Part shown: piece by piece, positions 25,131 through 33,435 of the stretch
Layout: each line of letters begins with the position of its first letter
How positions within the stretch are numbered: position 1 is the first letter of the stretch
Assembly: GCA_964565685.1 (NCBI GenBank)
Contig: CAZMFR010000006.1
Coordinates: 1 to 60,961 of the forward strand
DNA length: 60,961 nucleotides
Reading direction: 5' to 3'
Origin: JAGWNR01 sp964565685
GTDB taxonomy: Bacteria > Patescibacteriota > Minisyncoccia > Phycocordibacterales > PALSA-1337
Notes under the pieces: generated by a model
Database searches by the model: none
The model's input: the letters and a program-made list of their open reading frames with translations, nothing else
Told to the model about the DNA's origin: nothing
Program-made: the position numbers and the translations under genes

Positions 25131-26436
25131 AAATCTCGCTTATATCCCGAGGCGTGAATATGTTTATCGTCCATTCGAAGACGATCGAAAGGCGTTTTCT
25201 CCATGAATTGAACTTGAACAAATAGATTGTACGCCAGAGAAACCACATCAGACGACCGGAAGGATGCATGCCGAACATATCTCCTGCGGCTTGCCATGAG
25301 CCGAGGGAGATGAGCATGCCTTTTGATTTATAAGTAAAACTCGTCAAGTTTGGGAATGTCGTGCGATCTTGTTCACCTTTGATCAAAACTGAAATGTTTT
25401 TCGCTACGATTCTCGCTTCTTGCACAGCAGATTGGGCGAGCTGAGGAATCGGCGGCTCGCCGTCTCTTGTCGGAAGGATGGCCGCATCTCCTAGCGCAAA
25501 GCAATCCGCATATCCTTCGACTTGCAAAAAATCGTTGACCATCAAACGGCCGTTTTTATGCAATCGCATCTTCCCTTTCATTTCCGGCAGAGAAGCTTCT
25601 ACACCCGCTACCCAAACGATCGTTCCCGCAGGCAGAAAACGTGTTTTTGCTGCACCGATCTTTGAATTATCTCTCATATCGACGCCGATGGCGGAGACCC
25701 TTATAACAGCAGTATTGAGAAGTATCTCGATGCCTTTTTCTCTTAGAACGGACAGAGCTTTCGCACGGACTTCCGGCGAGAATTGCGGCACCAGATCGTT
25801 GCCGGAAGCGATCAGAGTTATAGAGATCTCATGCGCAGAAAGAGCGGAGGCATAATACGACTTTGCAACTTGGAATATGAATTCGGCCAGCTCTATGGTC
25901 AACTCCACCCCGGTCGGACCGGCGCCGACGATGATAAAAGAAAGCAAGTTCTTTCGTTCATTTTGATCGTCCGTATGCGAGGCCGTCTTGATAGATTCGA
26001 TTATCCGTTTGCGCAAAGCTACAGCATCAGGCAAGGTCTTTAATTTTAGAGTGAATTCAGCTACGCCAGGAATATCGTATGTATTCGTCTCTGCGCCAGA
26101 GGAGACGACAAGATAATCATAAGAAAAAGCGCGCATATCCGTTTCGACAGTCTTGCCCTCAAAGTCCAAGGAATGCACTTCATTCTGAACAAAACGCACA
26201 TCCGTGCCGCGGAATATCTCGGCAATCGGTTCGGTCACTGATCTATTAGATAGCCCTCCAGTAGCCACTTCGTGCAAAAGAGGCGTGAATAGGAAATAAT
26301 TGTCGCGGCTGATGATCGTTATATCCGCCTCGTCATGGAGCTCGTGAACTAAATATCTGGCAGTATAGACACCGCCAAAGCCGGCGCCGATGACCAAGAT
26401 GTGTGGTTTTTTATGCGTGTATTTGTCCTGTTTCAT
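25129..26436 (-). CDS. ndh: Type II NADH dehydrogenase (NDH-2), FAD-dependent
   Basis: The 435-residue flavoprotein oxidises NADH without pumping protons. The FAD-binding fold is at the N-terminus (ILVIGAGFGGVYTARYL), the NAD-binding fold near residue 165 (SFIIVGAGPTGVELTIELAEF), and the second FAD motif in DCFALGDAAIL. AQSAVQEARIVAKNI matches the quinone-side AQxAxQ motif. The C-terminal helices (LMWFLWRTIYLFKFNSWRKR) resemble the membrane anchor. No other respiratory gene is in the window. Confidence 0.9.
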   Translation of the reverse strand: MKQDKYTHKKPHILVIGAGFGGVYTARYLVHELHDEADITIISRDNYFLFTPLLHEVATGGLSNRSVTEPIAEIFRGTDVRFVQNEVHSLDFEGKTVETDMRAFSYDYLVVSSGAETNTYDIPGVAEFTLKLKTLPDAVALRKRIIESIKTASHTDDQNERKNLLSFIIVGAGPTGVELTIELAEFIFQVAKSYYASALSAHEISITLIASGNDLVPQFSPEVRAKALSVLREKGIEILLNTAVIRVSAIGVDMRDNSKIGAAKTRFLPAGTIVWVAGVEASLPEMKGKMRLHKNGRLMVNDFLQVEGYADCFALGDAAILPTRDGEPPIPQLAQSAVQEARIVAKNISVLIKGEQDRTTFPNLTSFTYKSKGMLISLGSWQAAGDMFGMHPSGRLMWFLWRTIYLFKFNSWRKRLSIVFEWTINIFTPRDISEI

Positions 26437-26489
26437 CTCATTGATATTACTGTATTCATACCAAAGACGGTGCGCTCTACGGATAGGAT

Positions 26490-27251
26490 TTAAAGATTGG
26501 CGACGTGAATGGCTATATATAGGATACCTGCGCCGAGCACTGTCATCGCAGTAGTCAAAAATTTTGGGTGACCATGATAGCTTTCAGGAATGAGATCAGA
26601 AGCTCCTATATACAGAAAAAAACCTGAAAATACGGCGAGAATGATCGCAAGAGCGCTCTCTGGCAAAGTGAAGAATAGCGTTGAGATGACGCCGACTACT
26701 GGCGCCGCCGCGTCTACGATGAGCCAATGAAAAGCGCTCTGACCGGCGCCTTTGTTCTTTAGAATGAGATTGACGGTATTTATGCCGTCTGAAAAATCAT
26801 GGACCAAGACAGCAACGGCAACGATGGCTCCTATGGCCGCAGAAACTTGGAATGCCAGACCGATCGCTACACCATCTAGAAAGCTATGTATCGAGAGACT
26901 GCCAGCTCCTAGAGTGCCGCGGCGATGATGTGCGACCGGATCTCCGGCGGTCGGAAGTAGATGACCATCGTCATGGTCATTGATGTGAGCATGGAGAAAG
27001 ATCATTCTATCAAGCACGAGATATGTCAAAAAACCGAGCGCCACTATCGATGGTATGGTGGCCACAGCGTAATACTTGCTTCCGATATTTATCGCCTCCG
27101 GCATTAGGTCAAAGAAAGCCACAGCGATGACTGCTCCAGCAGAAAAGCCGAGTATGAGATGCAACTTATCCTTTAATTTCAAGGCGATAGAACCGCCGAT
27201 CAATGTCGAGCAGAATGTAGCGAGAGCGATTAAAATAACGAATGGATGCAT
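26490..27251 (-). CDS. ZIP-family metal transporter
   Basis: The 253-residue, eight-helix protein carries the two metal-site helices SIHSFLDGVAIGLAF (helix 4) and VLVHDFSDGINTV (helix 5), with a His/Asp-rich loop (LHAHINDHDDGHLL, DPVAHHRRG) between helices 3 and 4, as in zinc and iron importers. It lies 50 bp upstream of ndh on the same strand and may be co-transcribed. Confidence 0.9.
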   Translation of the reverse strand: MHPFVILIALATFCSTLIGGSIALKLKDKLHLILGFSAGAVIAVAFFDLMPEAINIGSKYYAVATIPSIVALGFLTYLVLDRMIFLHAHINDHDDGHLLPTAGDPVAHHRRGTLGAGSLSIHSFLDGVAIGLAFQVSAAIGAIVAVAVLVHDFSDGINTVNLILKNKGAGQSAFHWLIVDAAAPVVGVISTLFFTLPESALAIILAVFSGFFLYIGASDLIPESYHGHPKFLTTAMTVLGAGILYIAIHVANL

Positions 27252-27332
27252 GATTTTATTTCAATGATTTCTTTTGGATCAGGATTTTTCAGCTAATATA
27301 TTCGCCGGCAATTTATCTACGCGAACCAACCA

Positions 27333-27848
27333 TCACTGGAGCTCGGTAGCTACACATCCTGAATACGTAGAGGTGCCATTTTCTATGACAAAGGCAGTGT
27401 CGCCTCTCGTCCAAAACACAAAGCTCTCGTCTGCGTTCGCATAGCGCGCTCCGTCAGCAGAAATGACATGGGCAAGGACCATGCCTCGACCATCGCTCAG
27501 ATGTATATTAATGAAATTATCTTTTGGAAGATGGAATGTCGCCGCTATTTTTTTGCCGCCATCGCATGAATAAGTGTAAGCCGGCGATGATGTGGCAAGA
27601 TTTTCAGATATCTCTGCGGCTGTTTGCGTGCTCGTCGAAACAATACCTGTCTGGACTTCTGACGGCATCCTCCTACCGCCATGGTCATTCATTCCCCAGA
27701 TGATGAGCATGACTATTATTATCGTTACGACTATGGAGACCCAAAAGCGCTTGTCATTACGATTTGTAGAATCGCGATTCATCGAACCGTTGTTTGAATT
27801 GTGATTTGTCGAATTATTATTGGTATTGTTATGTGGATTATTATTCAT
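27333..27848 (-). CDS. Membrane-anchored MliC-type (C-type lysozyme inhibitor) domain protein
   Basis: The 171-residue product starts with an Asn/Ser/Thr-rich cytoplasmic tail (residues 1-32), then one membrane helix (VSIVVTIIIVMLIIWGM), a Ser/Thr linker, and a C-terminal domain of about 75 residues that fits MliC: TYSCDGGKKIAATFHL, the strand INIHLSDGRGMVLAHV, then the GARYAN...FVFWTRGDTAFV run and a closing Cys. In Gram-negatives MliC blocks animal-type lysozyme. Here it would face outside the single membrane. Confidence 0.72.
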   Translation of the reverse strand: MNNNPHNNTNNNSTNHNSNNGSMNRDSTNRNDKRFWVSIVVTIIIVMLIIWGMNDHGGRRMPSEVQTGIVSTSTQTAAEISENLATSSPAYTYSCDGGKKIAATFHLPKDNFINIHLSDGRGMVLAHVISADGARYANADESFVFWTRGDTAFVIENGTSTYSGCVATELQ

Positions 27849-28001
27849 TGTAGTTATCGATTAAATGACCATTAGTGCTACGGCAAACAAGGCGACGTTC
27901 TATCATTGAGTGATAATTCTAGCGGACAGTATAACACGGGGAAATGACAATCTCCAAGCATTACTATAACTTCGTGACCACACTCATACAAACGATAGAT
28001 G

Positions 28002-28010
28002 TGGTACAAT
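28002..28010 (+). promoter_or_regulatory. Extended -10 promoter of uppP (leaderless spacing)
   Basis: TGG-TACAAT, 7 nt before the ATG at 28018. Confidence 0.6.
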
Positions 28011-28017
28011 ACAATTC

Positions 28018-28881
28018 ATGCTAACTTATCTACAAGCCATAGTTTTAGGTGCAGTGCAGGGCGTGAGCGAGCTCTTTCCGGTATCATCGCTCGGTCATAG
28101 CGTCATTTTACCGGCTATTTTTGGTTGGAACATAGATCAAGGCGCCGATTTTTTCTTGACCTTTTTGGTAGCGACCCATTTCGCTACAGCGCTCGTCCTA
28201 TTCGTTTATTTTTGGAAAGATTGGAAGAAGATCATTGTCGGCATTCTTCGCTCGATAAAGCGCATAACCATCGTCAATGATGCCGATGCACGGCTCGGTT
28301 GGCTATTGGTATTAGCCACTGTGCCGGCCGGATTGCTCGGGCTCATTTTTCAAAACAAACTACAGCAACTATTCGCATCGCCAAAATATGTTTCGATCTT
28401 TCTGATCTGCAATGGGCTCGTCCTTTTTGGTGCAGAATATTTGAGAAGGAAAAGACAAGCGACGATGGACATCCGAGATGCCAACAAGGACACAGAGCTC
28501 GCCAAGCTATCATGGATGGACAGTTTCAAGATAGGCATAGCCCAAGTCCTAGCTCTCATACCAGGATTTTCGCGTACCGGTTCGACTCTCGGCGGCGGAT
28601 TGCTCGTCGGCCTCAATCATGAGGAAGCCGCTAGATTCGCCTTCCTCCTCGCCACACCGATCATCGGCGCCGCGGCCGTCTTGAAGCTTCCCCATTTTCT
28701 CTTGCATATGCATTCATATCCGACTGGACCGATTTTTGTTGGCGCTATCTGTGCCGCCATCGGCGCTTGGCTTTCCATTAAATTTCTCTTGAGATATTTC
28801 AAGACAAAGACGCTCAATCCGTTCGCCATCTATTGCATCCTTGCCGGAGCCGTTAGCGCCGCACTCTTTTTCTTGAAATAA
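28018..28881 (+). CDS. uppP: Undecaprenyl-diphosphatase UppP/BacA
   Basis: UppP dephosphorylates undecaprenyl pyrophosphate to recycle the lipid carrier for peptidoglycan. The 287-residue membrane protein has the first catalytic repeat VQGVSELFPVSSLGHSVI (E/Q-rich motif, residues 14-31) and the second, LIPGFSRTGSTLGGGLLVGL (about 181-200), with the Ser and Arg of the active site. About eight helices are predicted. It is monocistronic. Confidence 0.95.
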   Translation: MLTYLQAIVLGAVQGVSELFPVSSLGHSVILPAIFGWNIDQGADFFLTFLVATHFATALVLFVYFWKDWKKIIVGILRSIKRITIVNDADARLGWLLVLATVPAGLLGLIFQNKLQQLFASPKYVSIFLICNGLVLFGAEYLRRKRQATMDIRDANKDTELAKLSWMDSFKIGIAQVLALIPGFSRTGSTLGGGLLVGLNHEEAARFAFLLATPIIGAAAVLKLPHFLLHMHSYPTGPIFVGAICAAIGAWLSIKFLLRYFKTKTLNPFAIYCILAGAVSAALFFLK

Positions 28882-28941
28882 TAACCTCCTACTACCCGCG
28901 CATGTTTGCCACGCTTGTGTGCGATGTTTCCTGCACTATCA

Positions 28942-29109
28942 AAATGACCTCCTCCCCTCAGTTCCTGCGGGGTTTCCTTTTGAGGCCGCTTCGCGAAGCA
29001 TTGCTCCGCTCGTCGGGCTCGCTCCGGATCCATTCATCCCCGCACTGCGGCTTGCTACTTCAAGCTCGAGCGACGCATCCTACGTGCGGGGTTTCCTGGA
29101 AAAGAAAAA
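28942..29109. repeat. 168-bp dispersed repeat, copy B
   Basis: About 96% identical to 2891-3058. Here the internal 13-bp direct repeats are perfect (TGCGGGGTTTCCT at 28966 and 29085). It lies downstream of uppP; reading frames through it are not conserved between copies. Confidence 0.88.
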
Positions 29110-29135
29110 CACTCCTTAACTTAAGGAGTGTTTTT
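29105..29135. terminator. Bidirectional terminator at the edge of repeat copy B
   Basis: AAAAACACTCCTT/AAGGAGTGTTTTT stem with a 5-nt loop, between convergent uppP and the 29157-29873 gene. Confidence 0.82.
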
Positions 29136-29156
29136 GTAGAAAAATCGATTGTTTGA

Positions 29157-29873
29157 TTACTGCTGTACCTGACCTCCGCGCATTGGACCTCCTGGATTCA
29201 CTCCTCCTGGAACTGGAAAATTGCCGCCGCGGTCCTGCGATTGATCGCCTTGGCCTTGCATAGGATACATCCTGCCTGGTGTGGTTGAACCCATCCTACC
29301 ATCATATCCTCTCGTACTGGAAGCATTCCATATACGTGTCGTTGTACCCGTCCTGCCAATCCATGAACCAGTCGAAGTAGCAAAACCGGAACCTTTTGGA
29401 CCACCCCGGCCACCTAGACCGCCCTGAACGCTTGGACCGCCGTTCATGAACATCCCATCAATTATAGTCGTGGCTGTAATAGTATCGTCACTGTTAATAG
29501 TTCCCTCTACCACAACATGGTCTCCGACAGAAATATCAGATATAGTTGCGGTCGTCGTAGCAGAACCATTCATTACGGCAGAACCTTTGATGATCTTTGC
29601 ATTCGAAGCATCGACGCTATAAGTAGTGGTTGCCGTAGAAGTGCCCTCTCGACCATCAATTGTTAAGGTCGTGCCGTTGATCGTTTCAACAAGACCAAAG
29701 ACACCGTCTTTGAATATAGCCATATCGCCGCGCATAGCAGTCGTCGATGATTCCCAAGCAGAATTCGGCTGTTGGTGCATCATAGGCGGCGTAGTCGAAG
29801 CATGGCCGCCTCCAAACATACCAGTAAAAAAAGCTCCAAATCCAGTAAAAATCGAAGCGAATATATTAGACAT
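29157..29873 (-). CDS. DUF5666-like exported protein with Gly-rich tail
   Basis: The 238-residue product starts with a short hydrophobic segment (IFASIFTGFGAFFTGMFGGG) and then a beta-barrel-like DUF5666 region (about 55-130: GLVETINGTTLTIDG, TTYSVDASNAKIIKG, ISDISVGDHVVVEGTI). The C-terminal 100 residues are low-complexity Gly/Ser/Arg/Thr (GGLGGRGGPKGSGF). It is probably surface-exposed or periplasmic-side; function unknown. Confidence 0.68.
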   Translation of the reverse strand: MSNIFASIFTGFGAFFTGMFGGGHASTTPPMMHQQPNSAWESSTTAMRGDMAIFKDGVFGLVETINGTTLTIDGREGTSTATTTYSVDASNAKIIKGSAVMNGSATTTATISDISVGDHVVVEGTINSDDTITATTIIDGMFMNGGPSVQGGLGGRGGPKGSGFATSTGSWIGRTGTTTRIWNASSTRGYDGRMGSTTPGRMYPMQGQGDQSQDRGGNFPVPGGVNPGGPMRGGQVQQ

Positions 29874-29981
29874 ATTTTTATTTTTTAATATTAAAAGCCA
29901 ATGCGGCTTTGTGCGATTATACTACGTTTTTAATGGTAAAGCGGGTGCAATGGCGCATAAACGAACCTATTTTCCCCGATA

Positions 29982-31451
29982 TCACTCAACAAAAGTCAAT
30001 GCTTTGCCTTTTTTGCCTGCACGTCCAGTACGACCGATACGATGAATATAGTCTTCATAGGTCGAAGGTAGATCATAATTGATGACATGGCTTATATCCG
30101 AGACGTCTATACCGCGAGCGGCGACATCGGTAGCGACGAGAACCTGCAGATGGTTGCTCTTAAATAGATCGAGAGCCCTTTGACGCTTGCCCTGGTTTTT
30201 GTTGCCATGGATAGATTCTGACTTGAAGCCGCGTTTGACGAGATCGTCCTTGAGCCGTTCGACGCCATGCTTTGTCCTGCCAAATATGAGCACGCGAGTG
30301 AAATCGCTCTGCTTCAGAAGCTCGTCTAGGACGTCAAGCTTGTTGCGTGCACCGACGCGAATTATATCCTGGTTTATGCTCTTTGCCGTGTCGCCAGTTT
30401 TCACCGAGATCGAGACTGGATCTCGTAGAAAGTCCTTTATCAGCACTTCTACGTCACGCGACATCGTGGCCGAGAAAAATAGCGTCTGTCTCACTGATGG
30501 CATCTTTGCCATCATAAAACGCATATCATGGATGAATCCCATGTCGAGCATGCGGTCTGCTTCATCCAGCACGACCGTCTTGAATTCAGCCAAATTGAGA
30601 CATTTTCTCTCGACGAGATCCTTTAGTCTGCCTGGTGTGCCGATGACAAAATTGTTGATCCTGCGCAGATTGCTGATTTGTCTCGAAATCGGCGCACCAC
30701 CGACGCAACAGACCGAAAATATCGATAGCATTAGGGCGAATTCGCGCAGTTCATCGTCGATTTGGGTAGCGAGCTCGCGCGTAGGCACCATGATCAGGAT
30801 CTTTTCCTTGTTATTCTTTAAAACTTTGTCGATGAGAGGAATGAGAAAAGCGGCCGTCTTGCCGGTACCGGTATTAGCGACGCCGACGACGTCTTGACCA
30901 GCTAGAACATGCGGAATGGCCCGATCCTGAATAGGCGTCGGGTCTGTATAGCCCTTCTTTAGTATGTTTGCCTTTAGTCTTTCTTCGACTTTGAAATCGA
31001 GGAAAGAATGCTCTGGTTTGAAATTCGGCACTTGCTCTGTGATAACGGCTTTGTTGACGAACTTGGACAAATCCATGAATTGCTTCACAGCCCTTCCTCT
31101 TTGTCCGCCTCTGCCGCCTGATTGACCGCCGCGCCCGCCGCCGCTTCGTCCAGAGTAAGTCGAAGCACGATAGCCGCCGGATGACGGGCGATATTGGTAA
31201 CCGCCAGTTGTCGAGCGAGATGAATACCCGCCCGTTGTAGGACGAGCATGATAACCGCCTACCGTTGGTCTGGCTTGATATTGGCTTCCACGACGATCTT
31301 GATGCAGGGCAGAATGATAAGGTTTTTTGTTTTGAACGTACGGCGGCTTTGCGTCGCTTTTTTGGATAGATTTGACTGCTGGCGCTTTCTTGGTCTCCGT
31401 AGATTTTGAAGCAGAAGCGGCAAAGACAGGTCTTGGATTGTTTTGTTGCAT
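29982..31451 (-). CDS. DEAD-box RNA helicase with RGG/GGY-rich N-terminus
   Basis: An ATP-dependent RNA helicase. The start is MQQNNPRPVF, with GGAGG upstream. Motifs in order: Q-motif (YTDPTPIQDRAIP), I ANTGTGKT, Ia PTRELA, Ib TPGRL, II DEAD, III SAT, IV VLIFGRT, V ATDVAARGID, VI HRIGRTGRAGKKG. The first 125 residues are unusual: four tandem nonapeptide-like repeats (xARPTTGGY/SRSTTGGY/YRPSSGGY) followed by GGRGGQSGGRGGQRGR. Such arms bind RNA and drive condensate formation in other helicases. There is no C-terminal extension after the helicase core. Confidence 0.92.
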   Translation of the reverse strand: MQQNNPRPVFAASASKSTETKKAPAVKSIQKSDAKPPYVQNKKPYHSALHQDRRGSQYQARPTVGGYHARPTTGGYSSRSTTGGYQYRPSSGGYRASTYSGRSGGGRGGQSGGRGGQRGRAVKQFMDLSKFVNKAVITEQVPNFKPEHSFLDFKVEERLKANILKKGYTDPTPIQDRAIPHVLAGQDVVGVANTGTGKTAAFLIPLIDKVLKNNKEKILIMVPTRELATQIDDELREFALMLSIFSVCCVGGAPISRQISNLRRINNFVIGTPGRLKDLVERKCLNLAEFKTVVLDEADRMLDMGFIHDMRFMMAKMPSVRQTLFFSATMSRDVEVLIKDFLRDPVSISVKTGDTAKSINQDIIRVGARNKLDVLDELLKQSDFTRVLIFGRTKHGVERLKDDLVKRGFKSESIHGNKNQGKRQRALDLFKSNHLQVLVATDVAARGIDVSDISHVINYDLPSTYEDYIHRIGRTGRAGKKGKALTFVE

Positions 31452-31561
31452 ATATTGGATAACCTCCAGCATTAAAATAATGTCGCCGGTCAGTCTCGAG
31501 AGGTTTATCTTTTTATTACAGCACAAACCAAAGAGAAATCAGTTATACGCTGATAGTATAC

Positions 31562-32896
31562 TTAAATGGATGTTTTGTCAAGAGAATCGTATTTTTCCGC
31601 CAAGTTTTGAGAAACGACGCTCGTTCCAGCGACGTACCCTGTCGTCCAACACAATTGCAGGGAATAGCCGCCTGATGGACGGTTGATATGGAGGAGGTCG
31701 CCTGTGACATATAGATTATCGATCAATTTTGACTTCATCGACTTCATATCTATCTCCTCCAAGGAAACTCCTCCGTCTGAAACGACAGCTCTATCCTCGC
31801 CCATCAGACCAATGATGGTCAACGGCAATGATTTGAGGAGGCGCACGAGCGTTTTTCGTTCGATGACCGTGACGCTATGCACTTTCTTTTCCAGTATGAC
31901 TTTTTCTTTCGTTTCGATGTTTATTTGACCGCCAAAGACAAGCTCGATGCCCTTGCCCATACCGGCTGGGACTATATCGCCGAGGACATTCTTTAGCATC
32001 TTATTTTTATTCTGATCGAAGACGCCTATGACCCTTCTTTCAAGGGCGCCTTGATCCTCGCCCGGAAACAGATCGATCGTCGCGGTGACTATCCCGGAAC
32101 GCAACAAGTCCGATACTTTCTGAGCGCTGTTTAGGATAAGAGGACCGGACAGGCCGAAATGAGTGAAAAGCAACCTTCCTTTTTTTGAAAAGGCCTTTAC
32201 GCCGTCGGTGAAAAACGTGATCTTCATTTCTTCTACGGCAATGCCCGCGAGCTTCTTGACCCATTGATCCCTTACCGAAAGCGGGACAATCGAAGGAGTC
32301 GGATCGATGACGCTGTGACCGGCTTTTTTGAGCCAACCGAATCCGTCGCCGGTAGAACCGGTTTCCCGATGCGATGCGCCGCCTGTCGCTAATATGAAGC
32401 TCTTTGCGAAATAATCCTTGCCGCCGCATTTGACCGAGACGATGCGGCCATTGTCGAAATAGACATTCGTCACAGGCGAGCCGGCTTTGACCGCGACATT
32501 CCCCGTTTTTATATATTTTTCAAGGACAGCATATACGTCGGGTGCTTTCTGTGTCTTTGGAAAAGCGCGCTTGCGTTCTTCCACGACTAACGGCAAACCT
32601 CTGGATTCAAAGAATAAAAAAGTGTCTTTGACGCCGAATTGAGCAAATGTCGAAAAGAGGAATTTTCCCGAATCGCCATAATGTTTGAACAGCTCGTGTA
32701 TATCATATTCGGCATTGGTGATGTTGCAACGCCCGCCGCCTGTTATCTTTAGCTTCTCGCCCATCTTCTTGTTCTTTTCGATGATTAAAATGCGCGCCGC
32801 GCGTCCGGCCTCTTGCGCCGCTTCAGCCGCGCGACCTGCAGCCATAAGACCGGATGCCCCGCCGCCTATCACGATGACGTCATATTGTTCGTTCAT
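31562..32896 (-). CDS. BaiN/HI0933-type FAD-dependent oxidoreductase
   Basis: The 444-residue flavoprotein has the N-terminal FAD fold YDVIVIGGGASGLMAAGRAAE, the family signature KLKITGGGRCNITNAE, the SFILATGGASHRETGSTGDGF motif and the C-terminal GDLLHINRPSGGYSLQLCWTTGYVAG motif. The family (YhiN/HI0933, PF03486) has been tied to NAD(P)H-dependent reductions, but no physiological substrate is settled. It follows the nudix gene after 10 bp and is likely co-transcribed. Confidence 0.9.
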   Translation of the reverse strand: MNEQYDVIVIGGGASGLMAAGRAAEAAQEAGRAARILIIEKNKKMGEKLKITGGGRCNITNAEYDIHELFKHYGDSGKFLFSTFAQFGVKDTFLFFESRGLPLVVEERKRAFPKTQKAPDVYAVLEKYIKTGNVAVKAGSPVTNVYFDNGRIVSVKCGGKDYFAKSFILATGGASHRETGSTGDGFGWLKKAGHSVIDPTPSIVPLSVRDQWVKKLAGIAVEEMKITFFTDGVKAFSKKGRLLFTHFGLSGPLILNSAQKVSDLLRSGIVTATIDLFPGEDQGALERRVIGVFDQNKNKMLKNVLGDIVPAGMGKGIELVFGGQINIETKEKVILEKKVHSVTVIERKTLVRLLKSLPLTIIGLMGEDRAVVSDGGVSLEEIDMKSMKSKLIDNLYVTGDLLHINRPSGGYSLQLCWTTGYVAGTSVVSQNLAEKYDSLDKTSI

Positions 32897-32906
32897 GCGG
32901 ATTACT

Positions 32907-33353
32907 TTAGCACTTTTTCAAGTTCTCGGAAGGATAGTATTTTCTACCAGTCTTGTAGGAATCAAATGCCAGCTTGCAGAATTCAAAAGTCGGTCCTTTC
33001 GGCAGATCGTCGATCCCATACCATTTCCATTCTTCTGCCTTATTTGGCTCTAAAGTCTGAGGTTCACCGTCTGACCAATCCGCCACCAGTCCTATGTGGA
33101 CATAATGCTTTGGAGCGTACTTTGTGACATTCGTAAGATACAAAAATCTGATATTTTTTATTTCTATTCCGCACTCTTCCCTCGTTTCCCTTGTCGCGCA
33201 ATCTTCAAAAGATTCCATGAGCTCCAAATGTCCTCCAGGAAACCCGTACTCGCCCGCTCCATGAGAGCCCTTGCGCTTCGCCATCAATACTTTCCCGTCT
33301 TTAAATATCATCACCCCCACACCGACTTTTGGCCTGTTTTCTGAATTATTCAT
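32907..33353 (-). CDS. NUDIX hydrolase
   Basis: The 148-residue pyrophosphohydrolase has a full Nudix box, GGHLELMESFEDCATRETREECGIE (Gx5Ex7REUxEExGU, with RETREECG carrying the catalytic Glu residues), within KVGVGVMIFKDGKVLMAKRKG. It resembles dCTP/ADP-ribose-type members; substrate unknown. It leads a two-gene operon with the BaiN-type flavoprotein, from a leaderless promoter. Confidence 0.9.
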   Translation of the reverse strand: MNNSENRPKVGVGVMIFKDGKVLMAKRKGSHGAGEYGFPGGHLELMESFEDCATRETREECGIEIKNIRFLYLTNVTKYAPKHYVHIGLVADWSDGEPQTLEPNKAEEWKWYGIDDLPKGPTFEFCKLAFDSYKTGRKYYPSENLKKC

Positions 33354-33359
33354 GGTCGT

Positions 33360-33368
33360 ATTATATCA
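33360..33368 (-). promoter_or_regulatory. Extended -10 promoter of the nudix operon (leaderless spacing)
   Basis: TGA-TATAAT on the minus strand, 6 nt from the ATG at 33353. This is the last core feature before the AT-rich accessory segment. Confidence 0.65.
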
Positions 33369-33435
33369 AACTTATATGCTGGCCGTGTGGGACAGTATTC
33401 GAACAGAGTTAAGCCGTTAAAGGCCGATTATGGAA

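Noticed and set aside
28902..29156. 84-residue plus-strand frame downstream of uppP
   Set aside because: It is a reading of the 168-bp repeat; the other full copy does not keep the frame or the sequence beyond the repeat.
33380..33425. tRNA-like 3' half (TTCGAAC with a possible variable arm) near the left edge of the accessory region
   Set aside because: The bases flanking the TTCGAA-like loop do not pair as a T-stem and no acceptor stem is found. It could be a decayed attachment site, but I cannot support it.
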